Positions 25,501 through 36,785 of a DNA stretch of 64,000 nt are shown one piece after another (the stretch's first letter is position 1; the number at the start of each line of letters is the position of its first letter). The stretch lies in contig NC_079241.1 of assembly GCF_028009165.1 (NCBI RefSeq), positions 5,022,001-5,086,000 of the forward strand, read 5' to 3'. The notes beneath the pieces are model-generated. The model was not told the DNA's origin. It was given only the letters and a program-made list of their open reading frames with translations, and ran no database searches. The stretch comes from Akanthomyces muscarius (lineage: Eukaryota; Ascomycota; Sordariomycetes; Hypocreales; Cordycipitaceae). The position numbers and the translations under genes are program-made.

Positions 25501-26093
25501 TGTGCGGGGTGGTAGCCAGCACATAAAAGCGCTTGGAGACGAGTGCAACGGCACTGTGCGAGTCTGGGTGCAGATGAGACAGGATGGTGGTCAGGATCTC
25601 TGTGTCAAGGTTAGAATTGAGGCATTCAAAAATTGGCCCGATTGGAGCGCATGAACGGGGCGGCGGGGAGGCGTTGCTAACCATTTGGGATGTCTGTCAA
25701 GAGAGTCCCTCCGGGTTCTCCGGCGGAGCGTTTGACGACCTTGAAGCCCAGCGCCTGCCTAGGGGTAGGCGGAGTCAGCGCGTTCTCGTAGTCGGCGATC
25801 CTCTGGCCAGGGGCTGAGGCGAGGAGTTTGCTGTGACGACTGCCTTTGGCACTGCGGAGCCTCAATCCACGCAGCTTCTCGTCGAGGCGGTCGACATCGA
25901 CGCCATCGTCGGCCGAGTCGCGTCGACAAGAGGGCGACGAGGAGGAGCGGCTGCTGGAGGAGGCGGCAGAATGCACTCGGTAGAGACCGATGGGTTCGTG
26001 TTGAATGGGGCCATGTTGGGAGCTGGAGGATGGGGTGTTGGCGTTGTTTGGGGGTTGGTTCGATTCTAGTGTCGCGATGGGCTCTCGGGGCAT
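22514..26093 (-). CDS. F-box / WD-repeat / UIM protein, Ufo1 (Pof10)-like SCF substrate adaptor
   Basis: Exons 26093-25682 and 25599-22514 give 1165 aa. The 82-nt intron (GTTAGC donor, TTCTAAC branch, ACACAG acceptor) joins DIPN to EILTTILSHL, rebuilding a canonical F-box (about 133-178: LTDIPNEILTTIL...ALVSKRFY). Starting at the ATG at 25684 inside this intron, as a naive prediction would, destroys the F-box. The middle holds degenerate WD-like repeats (GTSSGAVLVWNA, GGSDGLVQAWDP). Two ubiquitin-interacting motifs lie near the C-terminus: EEQIQQAIRLSLLEGV (about 1018) and DADLAFALSLSMQAEE (about 1112). F-box plus WD plus C-terminal UIMs is the architecture of yeast Ufo1, an SCF adaptor that degrades Ho endonuclease and is itself turned over via its UIMs. 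Substrates here are unknown. Confidence 0.85.
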
Positions 26094-27129
26094 ATAGTTA
26101 AAGGTATGAGACGGGGGAGTAGTTGGACGGGCTGTGCACTATTGTCTTTGCACAGTCGGGAGAGCAGAGCGATGGACTCGGCGGCTGGGGGGTTCGGGAA
26201 CGGCTACGGTCTTTTCTGCGATGGGAAAAGACGCGACGAGTCTGCTGAGCGCAACGGGAGAGGAGATTATTTCGTGATTGGTGAGTCAGTTGGAGGATGG
26301 CGATGGGAAAGAGAGACTTAAAAGGAGCACAACATGCAGGTACTAGTTATATGGCGCGTCCCACTATGGCAGGTACATCGCCCCCCGTGGCAAATTGCAG
26401 ACCAAGCAAGTACCTTGTCTACCGCTTGTGCCGACATTAAACCGGTATCATCTGTTTGATCGGGCCATGACGCACGACACGCTCCATCATCATCGCGCTA
26501 CCAAACGAATCACTCTGCAGACATGCTTATCCGTGGGCCGAAGGCACTGACGATTCACTCCACGGCATGTCCTGCACGGACGTCATGATAGGTTCGACCT
26601 GCTCTGCGAAACTCGCAGCGCCAAAAACGGCACATTCCCGCCGGCGGGGCCAGCACCACAGCGTGTCGCGACATGCACCAGCCGTTGGTGGAATCGGCAT
26701 CTGAACCCCGCGGCGGGGTGCCAGCCATCATCACCAGATGCGTCCTCATGATCTGTTTACATCCGTCTTGATTTCGTTGCATATTCTAGACTCCAACCCG
26801 CCTGTGATCGAGTACGTGCAAAGGCGTGTCATCTCCCATGCATGTATGCTTCCTCGCAGACAATTGGACTCGGAGGATCAAGGGCCTACTCAGTCACGCA
26901 AAGTCGGGACCACACAACATCGGTTATGTTACTTTCCCGATCAAGACGAAACCACAATGCGCCTTGTGGTGACAGTAAACTTGCACGTGTATGCGGTGTT
27001 ATGTGCAACGCTAGACCCCAATACATCGTTCAAGGTCCTCACGGATGCATCTGTTGGATACACATGGCAATGCTCCCCCAAGATTTACGTCATTGCATCT
27101 CTCACTGTTTTCCAATATGCAAAGACTGA
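26094..27129. other. Intergenic: promoter of the F-box gene
   Basis: No supported gene. The left 250 bp is the F-box gene promoter/leader on the minus strand. The remainder shows only short frames with no similarity. Confidence 0.4.
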
Positions 27130-27686
27130 CTCAAATTGCCTTTCCGCTCCTTTAAAAACGAGCCTAATAATTATGCCGCCTTGCGCCCAATATTCGCCTT
27201 TCAGGGCTCTGCGGAGAAGGCTGCTGGGAAGGCTGTTGATGAACTTCAAGAGAAAACAAGTGCCGTTGTGTCTGAGATCCTAAGAATCTCAATGAATAGT
27301 TGATTTTTGGTCTAGTTGATAATATCGCTAGTCGAAATATATCACAGTGACTGAACATTTCCTCCTTGCAGAGCCCACAACATCGTACCAGACAGCCTGC
27401 CGAACAGCGGCGGTTGACGCCGTTCTCGGGACCGACAAACAGACACTCCATAGAAGCGCCGTATTTACGGTATGATGCTCTCATCTCACCCGTGATACCT
27501 TTCATCTCCCATAGTAAACTCTCTGCGCCTATGGCCGACGGCGCTATTGGGTTCGGTGTTTAGGCTACGGAGCGGTGATAGTGCGCTAACTCCATCCAGT
27601 CCAGCATCAACGGCGAAATGCTCGACTCTCAGTCTATCGACGCGCTGCAAAAGCAGCACCATGAACAGCGAGAACTTGCTTTCTAA
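27130..27686 (+). pseudogene. Exon-like remnant or incomplete small gene, unrecognised
   Basis: Three blocks on the plus strand join in frame at good splice sites: about 27130-27259, 27372-27469 and 27600-27686 with stop TAA at 27684. Intron 1 runs from GTGCCG to TTGCAG; intron 2 from GTATGA to CATCCAG with a CTAAC branch site just before it. The joined protein is soluble, rich in Ala/Gln/Glu, and includes YAALRPIFAFQGSAEKAAG, AAVDAVLGTDKQTLHRSAVF and SIDALQKQHHEQRELAF. No ATG is found in frame before a TGA at 27127-27129, so the 5' end is missing, lies in an unseen upstream exon, or has decayed. I do not recognise the family. A chance concatenation is possible, although three phase-compatible junctions argue against it. 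Confidence 0.35.
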
Positions 27687-27913
27687 TTTGATCAACGCGA
27701 TCTCACCTCGGCGGCTTTCCAGATTCGTAGTCCACGCCCGCTGATTCATTTTGGAACCGGGCGCCTGGGAATTCGGTGAGTATTCAAAAGTACATAAGAT
27801 GATCGTAGTTCGACAACATGGCACAAGACAGATTAATCACATCAATTCACCATTCTAAATAAAATTATACATTGCATACCTCTCCTACAGCGCATCTCTA
27901 GACTACATCGAAA

Positions 27914-28774
27914 ATGACGGGGTCCAAGACTGTTGTTATTACCGGCGCAACCCGCGGCATAGGCTACGAGACGGCCAAGGCCTTTCTCCAGTCCCCCAAC
28001 TCGTACCACATCTTTCTTGGTGCCCGATCCCTTGCCAGCGGCGATAAAGCCGTTGCGCAGTTGAAGCTGGACTGTCCATCTGCTTCCAACACCATCGAGG
28101 TGCTACTGATTGATGTGGAATCCGACCAGTCCATCGAAAAGGCCGTCGAGACTGTCAAGAGCAGACGCGGCACGGTCGACATTCTCATCAATAATGCGGG
28201 TATGCAGATCTTTTATTTATTTTTCAAGGAACAGCAGCTAATACTGAAACCCCCAGGGGCCGCGTATGACTGGGACGCCGCCGACGGCAAGGTCTCCCTC
28301 CGCGCCTCCTTCACCAAGGCCTACGACACCAACGTGTCGGGCGCGCACGTCGTGACCTGGCACTTTGTGCCCCTGCTGCTGCCCTCACCCGACCCGCGCA
28401 TCCTCTTTATCGCAGGTCTCTCGCAGCTGACGTCGGCCGCGACCAAGGACTATTTCCCCTCGGGCCCCGTGGCCGCTGGCTGGCCCAAGGCGGTGCCCTT
28501 TGAGACAATCGGCTACCGCTGCTCCAAGACGGCACTGAGCATGCTCATGCTCGACTGGCGCTGGAAGCTCCGCGAGGACGGCGTCCGCGTCTTCAGCGTC
28601 AGCCCGGGCTTCTGCGTCACGGGGCTCGGCAATCAGGGCGACGACAAGATGGCCGCCATGGGTGCGCAGCGCACGGCGAAGCAGGGCGCAACAACGATTA
28701 TCAGCGTAGCCGAGGGGCACAGAGACGGTGACATTGGTCAGATTATTGATGAGGACGGTTTCGTTCCGTGGTAG
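27914..28774 (+). CDS. Short-chain dehydrogenase/reductase (classical SDR)
   Basis: Exons 27914-28199 and 28257-28774 give 267 aa, a normal classical SDR length. The cofactor loop TGATRGIG is at the N-terminus, NNAG spans the exon junction, and the catalytic YxxxK is YRCSK near residue 181. The Ser position is weakly conserved (FIAGLSQLTS). PGF after strand 6 is typical. Substrate is unknown; an NAD(P)-linked oxidoreductase is all the sequence supports. The intron is 57 nt (GTATGC donor, CTAATAC branch, CCCAG acceptor), a multiple of three and without a stop, so the unspliced message also reads through as 286 aa with 19 extra residues inside NNAG. No biosynthetic cluster genes lie nearby. Confidence 0.88.
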   Translation: MTGSKTVVITGATRGIGYETAKAFLQSPNSYHIFLGARSLASGDKAVAQLKLDCPSASNTIEVLLIDVESDQSIEKAVETVKSRRGTVDILINNAGMQIFYLFFKEQQLILKPPGAAYDWDAADGKVSLRASFTKAYDTNVSGAHVVTWHFVPLLLPSPDPRILFIAGLSQLTSAATKDYFPSGPVAAGWPKAVPFETIGYRCSKTALSMLMLDWRWKLREDGVRVFSVSPGFCVTGLGNQGDDKMAAMGAQRTAKQGATTIISVAEGHRDGDIGQIIDEDGFVPW

Positions 28775-31700
28775 TTTACAACCCGGATCGTACCGTCGGA
28801 GTACGCCTGGACATCCTCGATGACTATTGAAAAGACGCAGTTGCTTCAAGGGTTGCCAATATGTACTGCTTACTCCATATCCATACATACATACAATTGA
28901 ATTCACATTTGTTATTTTAAATATGCAGTGGATATAACTTGTTAAACGCTCGCTAGCTGGCGTATAATGTTTTCTTCGTTGACAGTATTTACAACTCGGT
29001 GATCAGTCTCGCCCCAGCACTTCAACTGAGGTTATGTAACCAGCATTCCTACTTTTTGATAAGTTTACGATGCGAACCTTAATCTCTGACAAAGACTCTT
29101 CCCTATTATGTCTATTTACTTTACTTGCCTTGTTTTACACGCACAAGTGATGCGGGAAATCATCCGGGTTCCAAACTCTGTTATTATGCGATCATGTTGC
29201 ACAGGAGCCACAGATGCGGATACCAGAGACGTATACATAGCAAATACTTTGTGCAATTCGTGTTTGCTTTTACGCATCGCTCTCAGGCTTTCGAGTCTGC
29301 ATTGCTGCTTACTAGAGACTTGTCACTTGTCGAGTCCAGAGAGATGCATGCATGTCTCCAGTGTCCTTATCTCTATGGTCTGCTGGCCATGAGTGATGTC
29401 TCCTCTTTCCACCGTAGCCTGCCAAATCGCCGCGGAACGAATGAGAAATGTCCCCGCTTTGCTTTGTCTCTTTGCCTTCCGCAGTGGAACAAGCTGTCGT
29501 GTCCCGACAGCTTGGGCAGCAACTTGCACTAAGACGATGCAGGGGTCGTGGGCTGAAAGTCGCAACAAAAAAAAATTGGCACACTCTGACTAGCGTAGTC
29601 GTGAGCGAAAGGCGGCCAGCGGAGAGAAGAAGAAAGTGGTCTGAGGAGCAGGAAATGATGCCGTCACCCATGTTCTGGAACACTGGATGAGGAACTCTAA
29701 TATATCACCATCCCATGTTATGCGGAGAGTCCGACAGGGGAGCGTCCCGCTAAACGACTGGTACAGCTTCGTACTGAGTGTATGTCAGGTTCAGCTTGGC
29801 TTGTACTTTTAGCTGCGCTGCGGTTCCAGAGGGACGGGACAGCACCTCCAATACCTGCTCCCTTCCCGGTAGGCCGGTAGGCCGGTAGCAGGAAGCTTCT
29901 TCCGCAGGCTAACTAGTCATGCCGGCGAAACTAGTTGCTGCAATGCAAAGCACAAGCCTAATTGCCTCTGTTTTTTTCCTTCTTTCTTTTTTTTTTTTCG
30001 TGGGGCTGGCGCGTTGTAAACTCACTGGTACAAAGTGAAAAATACACCGCTCCGCTTGGGCACTGCGCAATGTCGGGCCCGACCCGGCGGCACGGGCCAG
30101 GGTCCTCCTCCTTGCTTGGGAAAAAGCAAGTCAATGTCGAGCGGTTGAACGGCAGTGGTACAAACAAACGCAATAATAAAACTGGCAGTGTCATGGCAGA
30201 ATGTGGATACGCCAGCGTGGCATACGGTACCACGCATCATCGCAAGCCACGGTACCAAGTGCTTGGGAGGGAAACATGGGTGACCAACTCGGCAGAGAGG
30301 AACAGGAAGTTCGCATATCTTGGTTGCCAGTCCTTGAGAAATGAACAATCGTCCGTGTCTTTCTTTCCCTAAATCTCATCTTGCTAGCAGTCTGACGTAC
30401 CTAATAGTCAGGCATGGCAGGCACTCAAGGACCTTTTTTTGGAGGTGTCGCATCCAGATGATCGCTGGCATCCCAGGCACACCAGGCCCTTTCCCGGAGC
30501 TTCTGGAGCAGGGTGGTCCCCGAAAGGCATCCATATATGCAAGCCACTTGTGCCAGGTCTTGGGTAGTCTGGTGTGACAAGCGATAGATTTCTGGCTCGG
30601 TATTACTTTGACAGGAAAGTATTGAGGCGATCTGCTGTCTTTGGCTTCCTGGGGCGAAAGCAGCATGCATAGGCACGTACGTTTTCCTAACAGGCCGCAC
30701 GAGAAGAATAGCCTCCACGATGTCGGAATGGTGTGTCCCGATGAGACCCGGCGGAGGCGGCGGAGCGGCGACCAACTAGAGGTGCTGCCAGAATTGCATC
30801 TGCGGCCGCACCACCGCCCATCCAATTCATGTCACTGGCCGCTACTGTACGGCCAGCCAAAGTGGCTTATAAAACCGTTGCACAAGCACACCATTAGAGG
30901 ACAGATAGCCAAATAGCGTGTCAGTAAGACATAGCACTCGGGGGCTTTTGGGCCTTTGCTGGGTAATTGAGGTTACACAGCATGGGTGTTTCCAGCTAGT
31001 TGGCTGCGGCAGCGAAAGGCTGCATAGGTGTAATGACATGTCAGTTTCATCACCTGGTGTTTGCATTAATAAGGCAGCGGTAAGTGATTTGGCTCATGAT
31101 TTGCAGCCAGCAAGGCTGTCACTGGTATAGCAGCTGCTGGGGCACCAGGAGCCGTTTTGTCAACCTCGTTGCTTGCTGGCTGGCTGGTTTTTTTGGCCAC
31201 TCGTGAACGTGGGGGCCTGCTTCTGAGGTGTGAGGTTACATTGCAGCGATGTCTCTGAACACAAGACATCGGCTGGAGAGCTAATGTTGAATGACACTGA
31301 CTTAACTAGCAGTCATCATGCGAGTATTTGCAACATCATGAGATGGGCGCATGGGCCATGCAGCCCGGGAATTTGGAAACACGGTGACCTGATCAGCCAG
31401 CGTTCCAACGGTCGGTCCAAGACGGCGACAAGGTCACAAGCAGGTGGCAAAATGGGAGGCCCGGTCCCTTCATCAGTGGGGCCGTGAGGTAAATAGTGGC
31501 TGAACCAAAAGGGAGGCGGCTGCAGCGGTAGGTTGATAATATTCTCCTGATGCTTCATATTTGTGGTCTGGACGCTGAATGGGCCTGTCATGTTATAGAG
31601 AGAGTAACTCAGAACACGTTTTGGCTGCTGCGAGTGCTCCATATTTTGATCATGTTGTTTTGATGCCACAGCAATGCAGTCAAGATGAGGATACGCTATA

Positions 31701-34189
31701 CGAATCACACAGACCGCTTACAGAAGAACTGTAGTCTGTAGACCACTTGTCAGTCGATCATTAAGTGAGACTTGGACACAAGGGCTACTGTGCCGCCCCC
31801 ACGGTGAGCGGGCACGGGTAGACTAGTTGACTAGCGAAATAGGGGACCTGTTGCGTTGTGCCGTGCGACTTTGGACTCTGACGGCGGATCTGTGCGCGCT
31901 GCATCTATTTGGTTCAAGCTGTTGCCCGTCTTGTCAATGCAGTGCTTCTTCGGCGTGTTCAGATCCTGTCGTGCGCGCTGTTCCGAGGCGGTGGGTGGTG
32001 GGTGGTGGGAGGCACAGCGCTGGTAACACCAACGAGCAAGTCCCAGCGAGGATCCGCGACTCTTACAGTGTCTCCAGGTGATTCCGAGCGCTAATGTATG
32101 GCGATTTGGTGGCAGTTCGCTCGGAATTACCTTCAACCCACTGTAGATAGCAGTAGTACTCGGAAGTCAAGACAGCCGTTGAGGGTTCATGGACAGAGGC
32201 GGGTTGAATTCAAGGCCGTTTTCTCTCCGTTCCTTCGTCAGCATCTGTTGCTCGGGTTGGAGGCGCCTTGATGGCTGGCATTCCAGAGGCGTGCCGTGTG
32301 CATGTCTACCATCGCGAGACCTACGGATACTGTGGCCCAGCATGCATTGACTGGTTTCAGGTAACTAGTTGGCCTGCGAGGGCCACCGGGTCAGTTGGGA
32401 GATAGCCTCTTTGGTCCGTTTCCGAGCTCTCATGGCAGACAGCGACGAGGGACGGGAAAAGGGCTCGGTTCGGAGACTAGGTAGGAAAAGGACACGGCTG
32501 TCAGAGAGCGGAGTTTCTCTGTGTGGTTGATTATGTTCTTCTGTCCCTCGCTGGCATTTGGCTGGCATTTTTAACCCGCCACGGTGGTCCTACGGCCAAC
32601 CCAGCGCTCTGGTCCGGCCGCTTGGACAAGCATGCGCGGGGCCGTGGCAGCGAACTGCAGCTAGGATCGAGATGGTGGGCCGGGCTGGAGCAGCAGTGGG
32701 CAGCGGTCCAGTGGGCGCTGGAGGAGAGGCGAGGAGCATGAGACGGGTCCACAGAGGCTGGCGCACAGGAGCAGCGAAAAAGAAAGAAACAGGCCGCTGA
32801 GGCGTGTGTCTGTGGCAGCGGCAAAAAGAGTGAGAGGCTGCAAGACAGACTGGTGGGTGTGCAAGCGTGGCCCACCGCCGTGGTAAGCTGGGCGGCCAGC
32901 GGTGGGACGGACCGAGTGGCGTGCATACCCAACTGAGGAGGACTGCAGGCAGGACACCAGCTGGCCAGTGAGGGGTCAGAAGAGAAAAGATGACGAGACG
33001 AGAATATGACGGGCGTTGGATGGCCGGACCCAGGAGCCTGGAAACAAGGTGGATGATGGAGGAGAAGGAGGGGAGGGCGTCTGGCGTGCAGGAGGGAAGT
33101 GGGAGAGGTGCTTGCTTGAGAGCAGGTGGACTCGGTGGTCCGTGAGCCATCTTTTTGTTTGCATTCCCAGTATCCGTACGTACCTTTTAAATTTTATGAA
33201 GCAATATTGAGTCGAGTGCCGGCCGCCCCCCATTGACCAGCTACAGGCCATCTGGTGTGCTTTGCTAATCCAGTCGGCACAGCACCCATGTCGCGGGCCT
33301 CCCGCCGTCATCTTGTTTCTCATCGTGTTTCTCGTCGTTTGCTGCCTAGCTACCCCAACGCAACCAATGTTATAGGCATTTTATAGTGCCGTAAACTCCC
33401 AGACACAGCGGTCCTGGTCTCTTCATCCCAGACACCTTTGACCACCATCACCCGCTTCCTCCATCCTCCATCCTCGCTGCATCTCGCATCCTCATTAATT
33501 GCCTGCCACACCACTTGCACGGCTCCGTGCTCTTCCTCATCACACCCTCCTCGCCTCCACACCCTTGTCTGTCGTCCATCTTTATTAATTAATCCCTACC
33601 TGTATCACAGATCAATCCGCCGCTGCACAACCAAACTACCAGTAAGTTAGCTTTGCTCCATCCACCGATAACCGACACCTTTTGTTTTAGCGCCAGACCA
33701 TCCTCGCCCCCCAACATTGCTTCTTCCGCGTTTTCTTTATCATCTCCCCTCCACCCGCCCCTTGCGACCTTTTTTTTTTTGTCTCGCCTCATGCTACCTC
33801 TCTCCTCTTCAGAATCCAGCTTTGTGATTCCGCATACGGAAACAGTCTTTTGACCGCAATTATCTCCTCGTACTCGTCACGCAGCCTGTCCACTCACTCG
33901 CTCACTCTCACTCCCTCACCCACTTGCCCTACACACCTTGCACGCTGCATCACCACCAGTGCAAACGGAACTTCAGCAACCCGTCAACCTTTTCTCACGC
34001 CAGCATCAGCATAGAACCCGCAAATTTCTCAGATTTCTTGCATCCAACTTCGAGTTCCCGGCTCCATCATCTTTTACTTCTGCATTCCTGCCGCCTAGCA
34101 CTATTCCTCAGGCACATTTCAACGCCGTATGCTGAGCTCGGGTCACCAAAACACTCCTCCTCCTGCACAATCCACAGTACTTGGACGCT
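28775..34189. other. Gene-poor region and leader of the CxxC protein gene
   Basis: No supported gene in 5.4 kb. 29867-29888 is a short tandem repeat of TAGGCCGG. GC-rich, GGTGG-rich DNA at 31980-32020 and 32580-33000 gives several spurious frames. 33400-34180 is strongly pyrimidine-rich and is the likely promoter/5' leader of the gene at 34190. A possible 5' UTR intron runs 33642-33690 (GTAAGT to TTTTAG). Confidence 0.4.
29867..29888. repeat. Short tandem repeat of an 8-bp unit
   Basis: Almost three copies of TAGGCCGG in non-coding DNA. Confidence 0.7.
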
Positions 34190-35251
34190 ATGAAGCTCTC
34201 GGCTACTGACTGCTCTGAGCCTTCTGGCTCCTCAAAGTGAGTTTCTCATCGTTGTCGCCCGCCTACAGTCCTCTGTCTATTTCTGTTGACTGGCCCATGG
34301 CACTGACACAACGCAGTCGTGGCGCCGAGGATCACATCTTCACAGTCTCAAAGCTGGAAATCGCCGAGCAGCGCGGCAGGGCCATTTCCACGCGCCTTGG
34401 CATGGACATTGAAACCTGGGAGATGAGGACAACGCAAGCCGGTGAAACGGTGCTCCGTCAAGATAAGCCACTCAGCCTCCGTGTGCGCTGGTACTGTCAC
34501 CGCTGTGATGGCGACATCAACCCCAGAGGAACCTGCTCCAACTGCTCGCATACCCGCTGCAAGATATGTATTCGTCTGCACAGAGACCAAGATATCGATG
34601 ACGATGTAGTTGGCAGACCAAACCGGCGCCACTACCCAAACGGCGACGAGGGTTACATTGTTCCCGATTCCGACTTGGCCGATGCTGGCCTTCACCTCCA
34701 AAGGCGCGGCAATCCTGGCAGCGCAGATCTGGTCCTCAGAAGGCCCCGTCTCCGAGTGAGACGCACTTGCCATGTCTGCCAGGCTGACTTCGCACAAGTC
34801 AGCCAGACCGTTTGCGACAAATGCGAGCATGTTCGCTGCACAGACTGCCCTCGAGACCCGTAAGTCCTCCAAATTAAGCATACTCCCAAATCTTTGGGTG
34901 GCGCTTGCCACTTGTCTGCTTGTCCCTCACAGGGGTCCCCGCGAATGTTCGGAGAGCTAACATGTAAGCAGACCGAAGCACAGCAAGTACCCATTCGGTT
35001 ATCCCGGTGATGAATTTGGCCCCAACAGCATCCCCTACTACGAGTGCGTCAAATGTTGGACTTTGTACCCCCCGCATACAGATAACGGCACTCCATGCCG
35101 GAGGTGTGGCGAGGAGAAGTCCGACGACTCGCCCAGGGCTCAACCGCGCGCCGTTGACCCAGAGTGCGACCCAAACTTTCTGCTGAGACTCGAGGCAAAG
35201 CTGAACGAGCTCCAAGCACGAGGGGCTGATCCCTTTCTGGATCAAGAATAA
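34190..35251 (+). CDS. Cysteine-rich protein with three CxxC...CxxC zinc-ribbon-like modules
   Basis: Exons 34190-34236, 34317-34859 and 34972-35251 give 289 aa. Three modules share the plan CxxC-x(8-13)-CxxC: CHRCDG...CSNC followed by CKIC (about 75-99), CHVCQAD...CDKC followed by CTDC (about 168-192), and CVKCWTL...CRRC (about 221-246). The first two also share a second CxxC pair separated by HTRC or HVRC, so they look like a duplication. The regions between are polar, with DQDIDDD and a Pro/Asp tail. No signal peptide or membrane segment. Zinc binding is inferred from the cysteine pattern; nucleic-acid or protein binding cannot be told apart. Introns have GTGAGT and GTAAGT donors and restore frame. 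I do not recognise a named family; it looks like a conserved fungal hypothetical protein. Confidence 0.78.
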
Positions 35252-36785
35252 TTGATTGTTATCCGCTCGAGGTAGGGGGATTTTCAACACGAGCCACCGG
35301 TACAAACGATGGCGGAAATTTTCGGTCCCTATGAAAAGCGTGGCAGAGCCTTGTCTCTTTCCCTTTCAGCTCGCCCTGGCGCTTTCCATGTTTGATCACG
35401 ATTGATGGGGGGGGGGGTTTTTTTCTTTTGAAAGATGAGAGCATATACGGCGCAATCGTACAGGAGCAAACTCAGCATTGTGCGGGGAGCCCAATTTTAA
35501 CGATTTTTGACATTTATTAGATTTCGGGCGCAAGATCTGCAATTTTTATTGACGAACAGAAGCAGGCGCTGGGAGTTTGGGAAAAGCATTTTAGCATAAC
35601 ATTTATCATAGCGATTCAGCCATTTGAACAAGTATGTTTCTTTTACATTTCAATATACAAGCATCATGGATACATATACTGTTGTTTCTGGCCATTGCTC
35701 TGCATGATCGCACAAAAGAACGAATACGCCAGAGTACATCTCTGATGCATACGTGCCTCAGGTTCCGCCACGAGACAGCACAAGACTCCTTCAGGGAGGG
35801 GGGCGCGAAGAACGCTACGAAATATAGTATGTACTGGGAAGAGGGATCGCGATGGTGATTTCTCAGAAGCAGCAAATTGTCGCTTGGCTTAAGCCGGACG
35901 CCTCGGATCGACAGTATTTTATATTACCGTTATATTTTCCCCTTTCCGGCACATGCCATGTGGAAGCTGACAAGTTGAGAGAAAAAAGTAAAAAGAGGGG
36001 ACCGACAAAAATGACAGAGATGAAAAGAAAGTGACGTAGATATATTGCGACCGGGGGGGGAGGGTGATAAACAACGCCATTTATTTATTTTTCCTCATCC
36101 CTACGTTTCTCGGAGGCTGGTCCGGAAAAGAGGCTTTTCTGGCGCCATGCCACGTGTATGTGCGTGTGTCTTTAGACAGCTTTGCCTTCTTTTTTTTTTT
36201 CTTTTTCAACTCGCTTGAACTCAAACATGAATGGAAAAAAGGCAAACTTGTCCGCGCCCATGCATCAGAGGGGCGGAAACAGGCCAATGAGAAGCTGTAC
36301 CCCTCTGTTGGTAACTTCGTCTTGTTCTCTCATGCACTCGCCGCCGCCGCCGCCCCAAGGAGTGGGTGGGTGGTGGTGGTATTACGCCCGCCGCCCGCAC
36401 CGAAACATTACGGTTTTCCGAAATTAAACGGCTTTTTTGCTTGACAGTCATCATGTACGCGACGCATCACTTTTTTTTGCAATGGTCGGCTTCCCATCGA
36501 TGGTAGCCAATCTCACGCCAGTAGTCCCCATGTCGCGACACGATTGAATTACCATTTTGTCTGTCAGATTGCCAGCGAATCTGTTTAAGCTGACGATACA
36601 TGCCTGGTGACTTTACTCTTGATCCTCCCTTGCAGCTGAGGAAAGAGACCACAACTTGTCCTACCTGCATCTAATAGTACAATTTTATTTCATTTTTTGC
36701 TCCGTCATATAGCAGCTACTTTACCGGGCATGCTGCGTTGTACCGCCTCTGCATTGTTTCCTCTCCCTCTCTCTCCCTCTCATGC
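35252..36785. other. Convergent 3' flanks
   Basis: AT-rich spacer between the CxxC gene and the Clr2-like gene. G runs at 35407-35417 and 36052-36060 and T runs near 36190. No supported gene. Confidence 0.5.

Noticed and set aside
26738..27283. 181-codon plus-strand frame
   Set aside because: No domain; its end overlaps the better-supported exon-like block in another frame.
30376..30825. 149-codon minus-strand frame
   Set aside because: Cys/Trp/Arg-rich composition typical of a chance frame; no similarity seen.
32590..33150. 186-codon minus-strand frame
   Set aside because: Pro/Ser/Leu-rich chance frame in GC-rich DNA with overlapping alternatives on both strands.
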